Assembly (NCBI GenBank): GCA_964654155.1
Contig: CAZZGL010000027.1
Coordinates: 1-16,174, forward strand
Origin: CAG-826 sp964654155
GTDB lineage: Bacteria > Bacillota_I > Bacilli_A > RFN20 > CAG-826
Length of the DNA stretch: 16,174 nucleotides
Reading direction: 5' to 3'
This document shows positions 14,511 through 16,174 of this stretch, one piece after another. Position 1 is the first letter of the stretch. Every line of letters begins with the position of its first letter. The notes under the pieces were generated by a model. That model worked only from the letters and a program-made list of their open reading frames with translations, was not told the origin of the DNA and did no database searches. A program made the translations under genes and the position numbers.

Positions 14511-15128
14511 TTAATAATCGATATTATCCCAATCTATTTTTTCATTTTTATAAAAATATTGTTTATCATGTTCACTTATTTCTCTTAGAATTCTACATGG
14601 ATTTCCTACCGCAATTACATTATCAGGAATATCTTTTGTAACAATACTTCCGCCTCCTATAATTGTATTTTTTCCAATATGAACGCCAGGTAAAATAATG
14701 ACACCTGCACCAATCCAAACATTTTCATCGATATAAACATCTTTGTTAAATTGTAATCCTTTTATTCTTAATGTAGGGTCTATTGGATGGCTAGCTGTGG
14801 CAATTGTAACATTAGGACCGAACATAACATTATCACCAACATAAACATGACCATCATCAACAATTGTTAAATTTGAATTTGCGTATATTCTATTTCCAAA
14901 ATGAACATGATGTCCACCCCAATTTGCGTGAAATGGTAATTCTATGTAACATTGTTCACCACATTCTGCGAATACTTCTTTCATATATTTAATTTTTTCT
15001 TCTATTTGCGAAGGCTTAAGTTTGTTAAATTCCCATAATCTATCTTGATATTGAAATTGCTCTTTCATTATTTCTTCATCGCCAGGATTATAAATCAATC
15101 CTTTTATCATTCTTTCATATTCAGTCAT
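14511..15128 (-). CDS. Sugar O-acetyltransferase, hexapeptide-repeat (Maa/LacA) type
   Basis: 205 residues. GAGGA precedes the ATG at 8-9 bases. It uses acetyl-CoA to acetylate a sugar hydroxyl in the cytoplasm. The N-terminal helices (MTEYERMIKGLIYNP, with W32 and a basic stretch) are the Mac domain of the maltose/galactoside acetyltransferase group. The hexapeptide left-handed beta-helix covers about 60-185 (I-x-G repeats such as VYIDENVWIGAGVIILPGV at 131-149 and IGKNTIIGGG at 151-160). His114 in ATASHPID is the catalytic His. It ends with the typical VGNPCRILREI. Size and motif order match maltose/galactoside acetyltransferase; the actual sugar is unknown. It follows the secreted acetylesterase gene on the same strand, with 70 bases between. 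Confidence 0.92.
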   Translation of the reverse strand: MTEYERMIKGLIYNPGDEEIMKEQFQYQDRLWEFNKLKPSQIEEKIKYMKEVFAECGEQCYIELPFHANWGGHHVHFGNRIYANSNLTIVDDGHVYVGDNVMFGPNVTIATASHPIDPTLRIKGLQFNKDVYIDENVWIGAGVIILPGVHIGKNTIIGGGSIVTKDIPDNVIAVGNPCRILREISEHDKQYFYKNEKIDWDNIDY

Positions 15129-15161
15129 TCTTTAATCCTCATTTTTTGCTAGAATAAAACA

Positions 15162-15167
15162 ATTATA
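15162..15167 (-). promoter_or_regulatory. Candidate -10 box of the acetyltransferase gene
   Basis: A consensus TATAAT on the minus strand, 33 bases before the start codon. No good -35 is seen (TTGTAT at 15191-15186, 18 bp away, matches at 3 of 6). An imperfect hairpin (15169-15190) just upstream has no T-run and is not a clear terminator, so co-transcription from the esterase gene is also possible. Confidence 0.35.
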
Positions 15168-15198
15168 ATGTAGTTCTGCTTAGAAATACAACTTTTTA

Positions 15199-16158
15199 TT
15201 AAAGATTATCAATAATTGTTTGTCCGAACATATTACCTAATTTGATCATACTTAGAGAATCAAAATGGTAATAATCTGCACTAGTAATGCTAGGTTCTAA
15301 TCCATATGTTAAAGAACTTGTATCAACGATATGCCAGTTATCATATTTTTCGGCATTATCTTTTTTTGCTTTATTAATGCTATATCTATTTGTCCATCCA
15401 GAATAGGTAGAAATAAGTGCGTTAACAAAATGAATGTCTTCACCATCATTTTTATAAATATATTTTGACATAGCTTTTTCTATATCAAGAAATAGATTTT
15501 CTTCGAATTCTTGATATTTTGCTGCGTAAGTTGAATTTGAAGAATCTGCTTCACCTTGCATCCAACATAATGCTCGTACATGAGGAACAAGTCCAATATA
15601 TTCAAGATAGGATAAAGATTCATATGCAAATTCAATAAACTTGCTATAAAGATTATTATCAGCAGTTCCTGAATCGAAAGAACTATCAGATTTCCATTGT
15701 GAATATAAATTAGTTGCTCCAAGTGCATATTTAACAATGACAATGTTTCTATTTAATTTAGTAGATTCAAATACTTCCGCCATACCTATTTCTGGCCCAA
15801 AACGTAAAGAATTAAATCCTTGACCTAATTGTACATATTCAAAATCATCAGAATAATTTCCTCCATTGTTACAATAATAAGCAATTTCAGTTGTCATTCC
15901 ACTTTCATAGTATTCATATTTTTCTTCAGTAAGATTTCCTTTTTCAATTTGGTTTTTTAAGCAACTGTTATATGTATGACCTTCAGCATTAGATTGTCCT
16001 GCTAGAAATACAACATCTATATTAGTTTCATCAAATGGAATTTCGGCATTTATAGTTGTAGGAGATTCTTCTTTAGAAGTTTGGTCATTTGGATTGTTGT
16101 TGCATGCACCTAATGAAAGAAGTGCGGTTGTAAGTAAAATAAAGTTTTTCTTTTTCAT
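15199..16158 (-). CDS. Secreted SASA-type acetylesterase (sialate O-acetylesterase/CE6-like) lipoprotein
   Basis: 319 residues. AGAGGAT precedes the ATG. The N-terminus MKKKNFILLTTALLSLGAC has a classical lipobox L-G-A-C19, followed by an Asn/Thr-rich linker (20-45). The catalytic domain shows the SGNH/SASA blocks: FLAGQSNAEG (51-60) with nucleophile Ser56, FGPEIGMAE (120-128), ALGATNLY (145-152), CWMQGEADS (198-206), and D295-x-x-H298 in SADYYHFD. These match the SASA family that removes O-acetyl groups from sugars, such as sialic acid or xylan; the natural substrate is unknown. It is anchored outside the membrane, so it would deacetylate external glycans. The adjacent cytoplasmic sugar acetyltransferase on the same strand suggests a shared sugar-acetate context. 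The promoter lies beyond the window edge. Confidence 0.88.
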   Translation of the reverse strand: MKKKNFILLTTALLSLGACNNNPNDQTSKEESPTTINAEIPFDETNIDVVFLAGQSNAEGHTYNSCLKNQIEKGNLTEEKYEYYESGMTTEIAYYCNNGGNYSDDFEYVQLGQGFNSLRFGPEIGMAEVFESTKLNRNIVIVKYALGATNLYSQWKSDSSFDSGTADNNLYSKFIEFAYESLSYLEYIGLVPHVRALCWMQGEADSSNSTYAAKYQEFEENLFLDIEKAMSKYIYKNDGEDIHFVNALISTYSGWTNRYSINKAKKDNAEKYDNWHIVDTSSLTYGLEPSITSADYYHFDSLSMIKLGNMFGQTIIDNL

Positions 16159-16174
16159 AATAAATATCCTCTCG

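Noticed and set aside
15169..15190. Hairpin after the acetylesterase gene as terminator
   Set aside because: One mismatch in the stem and no T-run on the gene strand; it may not stop transcription.
15480..15743. Second open frame on the minus strand within the acetylesterase
   Set aside because: Shifted frame covering conserved SASA blocks of the real gene.
15830..15835. Another TGTACA site
   Set aside because: Inside the esterase coding sequence and not near a promoter; taken as a chance copy, and a reminder that the hexamer alone proves little.

Overview
The window is AT-rich (roughly 70% A+T by eye). Genes are short, Lys/Ile/Asn-rich, have clear GGAGG-type ribosome binding sites, and use TGG for Trp with TGA available as a stop. 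Together with the mollicute-like lipoproteins and the absence of outer-membrane functions, this suggests a low-GC Firmicute of the Bacilli/Erysipelotrichales/RF39 type, probably an uncultured gut commensal. The assignment is inferred from style, not from a marker gene. No rRNA, tRNA, CRISPR array, transposase or phage gene was seen.

Layout. 1-95: tail of a gene entering from the left. 136-993 (-): Ser/Thr-rich surface lipoprotein with its own terminator. 1123-2214 (+): polytopic membrane protein of unknown function. 2389-3081 (+): PlsC-like acyltransferase lacking the usual motif Asp. 3402-4709 (+): AAA_14/DUF4143 ATPase with codon use unlike its neighbours. 4818-7135 (+): two-gene unit of a DUF898-like membrane protein and an exported beta-propeller-like protein. 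7182-8333 (-): small SH3-like protein followed by an alpha/beta hydrolase. 8475-12866 (+): operon of glutamine-dependent NAD+ synthetase, Nudix ADP-ribose pyrophosphatase and a half-size ABC exporter. 12905-14281 (-): a second AAA_14/DUF4143 ATPase. 14511-15128 (-): hexapeptide sugar O-acetyltransferase. 15199-16158 (-): secreted SASA-type acetylesterase lipoprotein.

The most striking feature is in the NAD operon. The NAD+ synthetase carries a complete-looking Phd/YefM antitoxin DNA-binding domain fused to its N-terminus (about residues 1-50), with no toxin gene beside it. The divergent promoter region in front of it contains a TGTACA core, the hexamer known from YefM operators, just upstream of the -10 box. 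It also contains a 9+9 bp AT palindrome and an 11-bp perfect inverted repeat whose arms lie over the two divergent promoters. This suggests an enzyme that represses its own gene (a trigger-enzyme type of NAD control). The fusion is read from the protein; the regulation is inference. The Nudix gene fits NAD turnover (ADP-ribose to AMP and ribose 5-phosphate).

The second notable signal is in front of the minus-strand ATPase: three copies of (A)AAGGTGCAATTAA at exactly 33-bp steps, the nearest lying between the predicted -35 and -10 boxes. A lone 12-bp match sits at 2255-2266, next to an unrelated 16-bp repeat with a 32-bp step. This looks like an operator array. The acetyltransferase and acetylesterase at the right end are adjacent and co-oriented, which suggests handling of acetylated glycans or released sugars.
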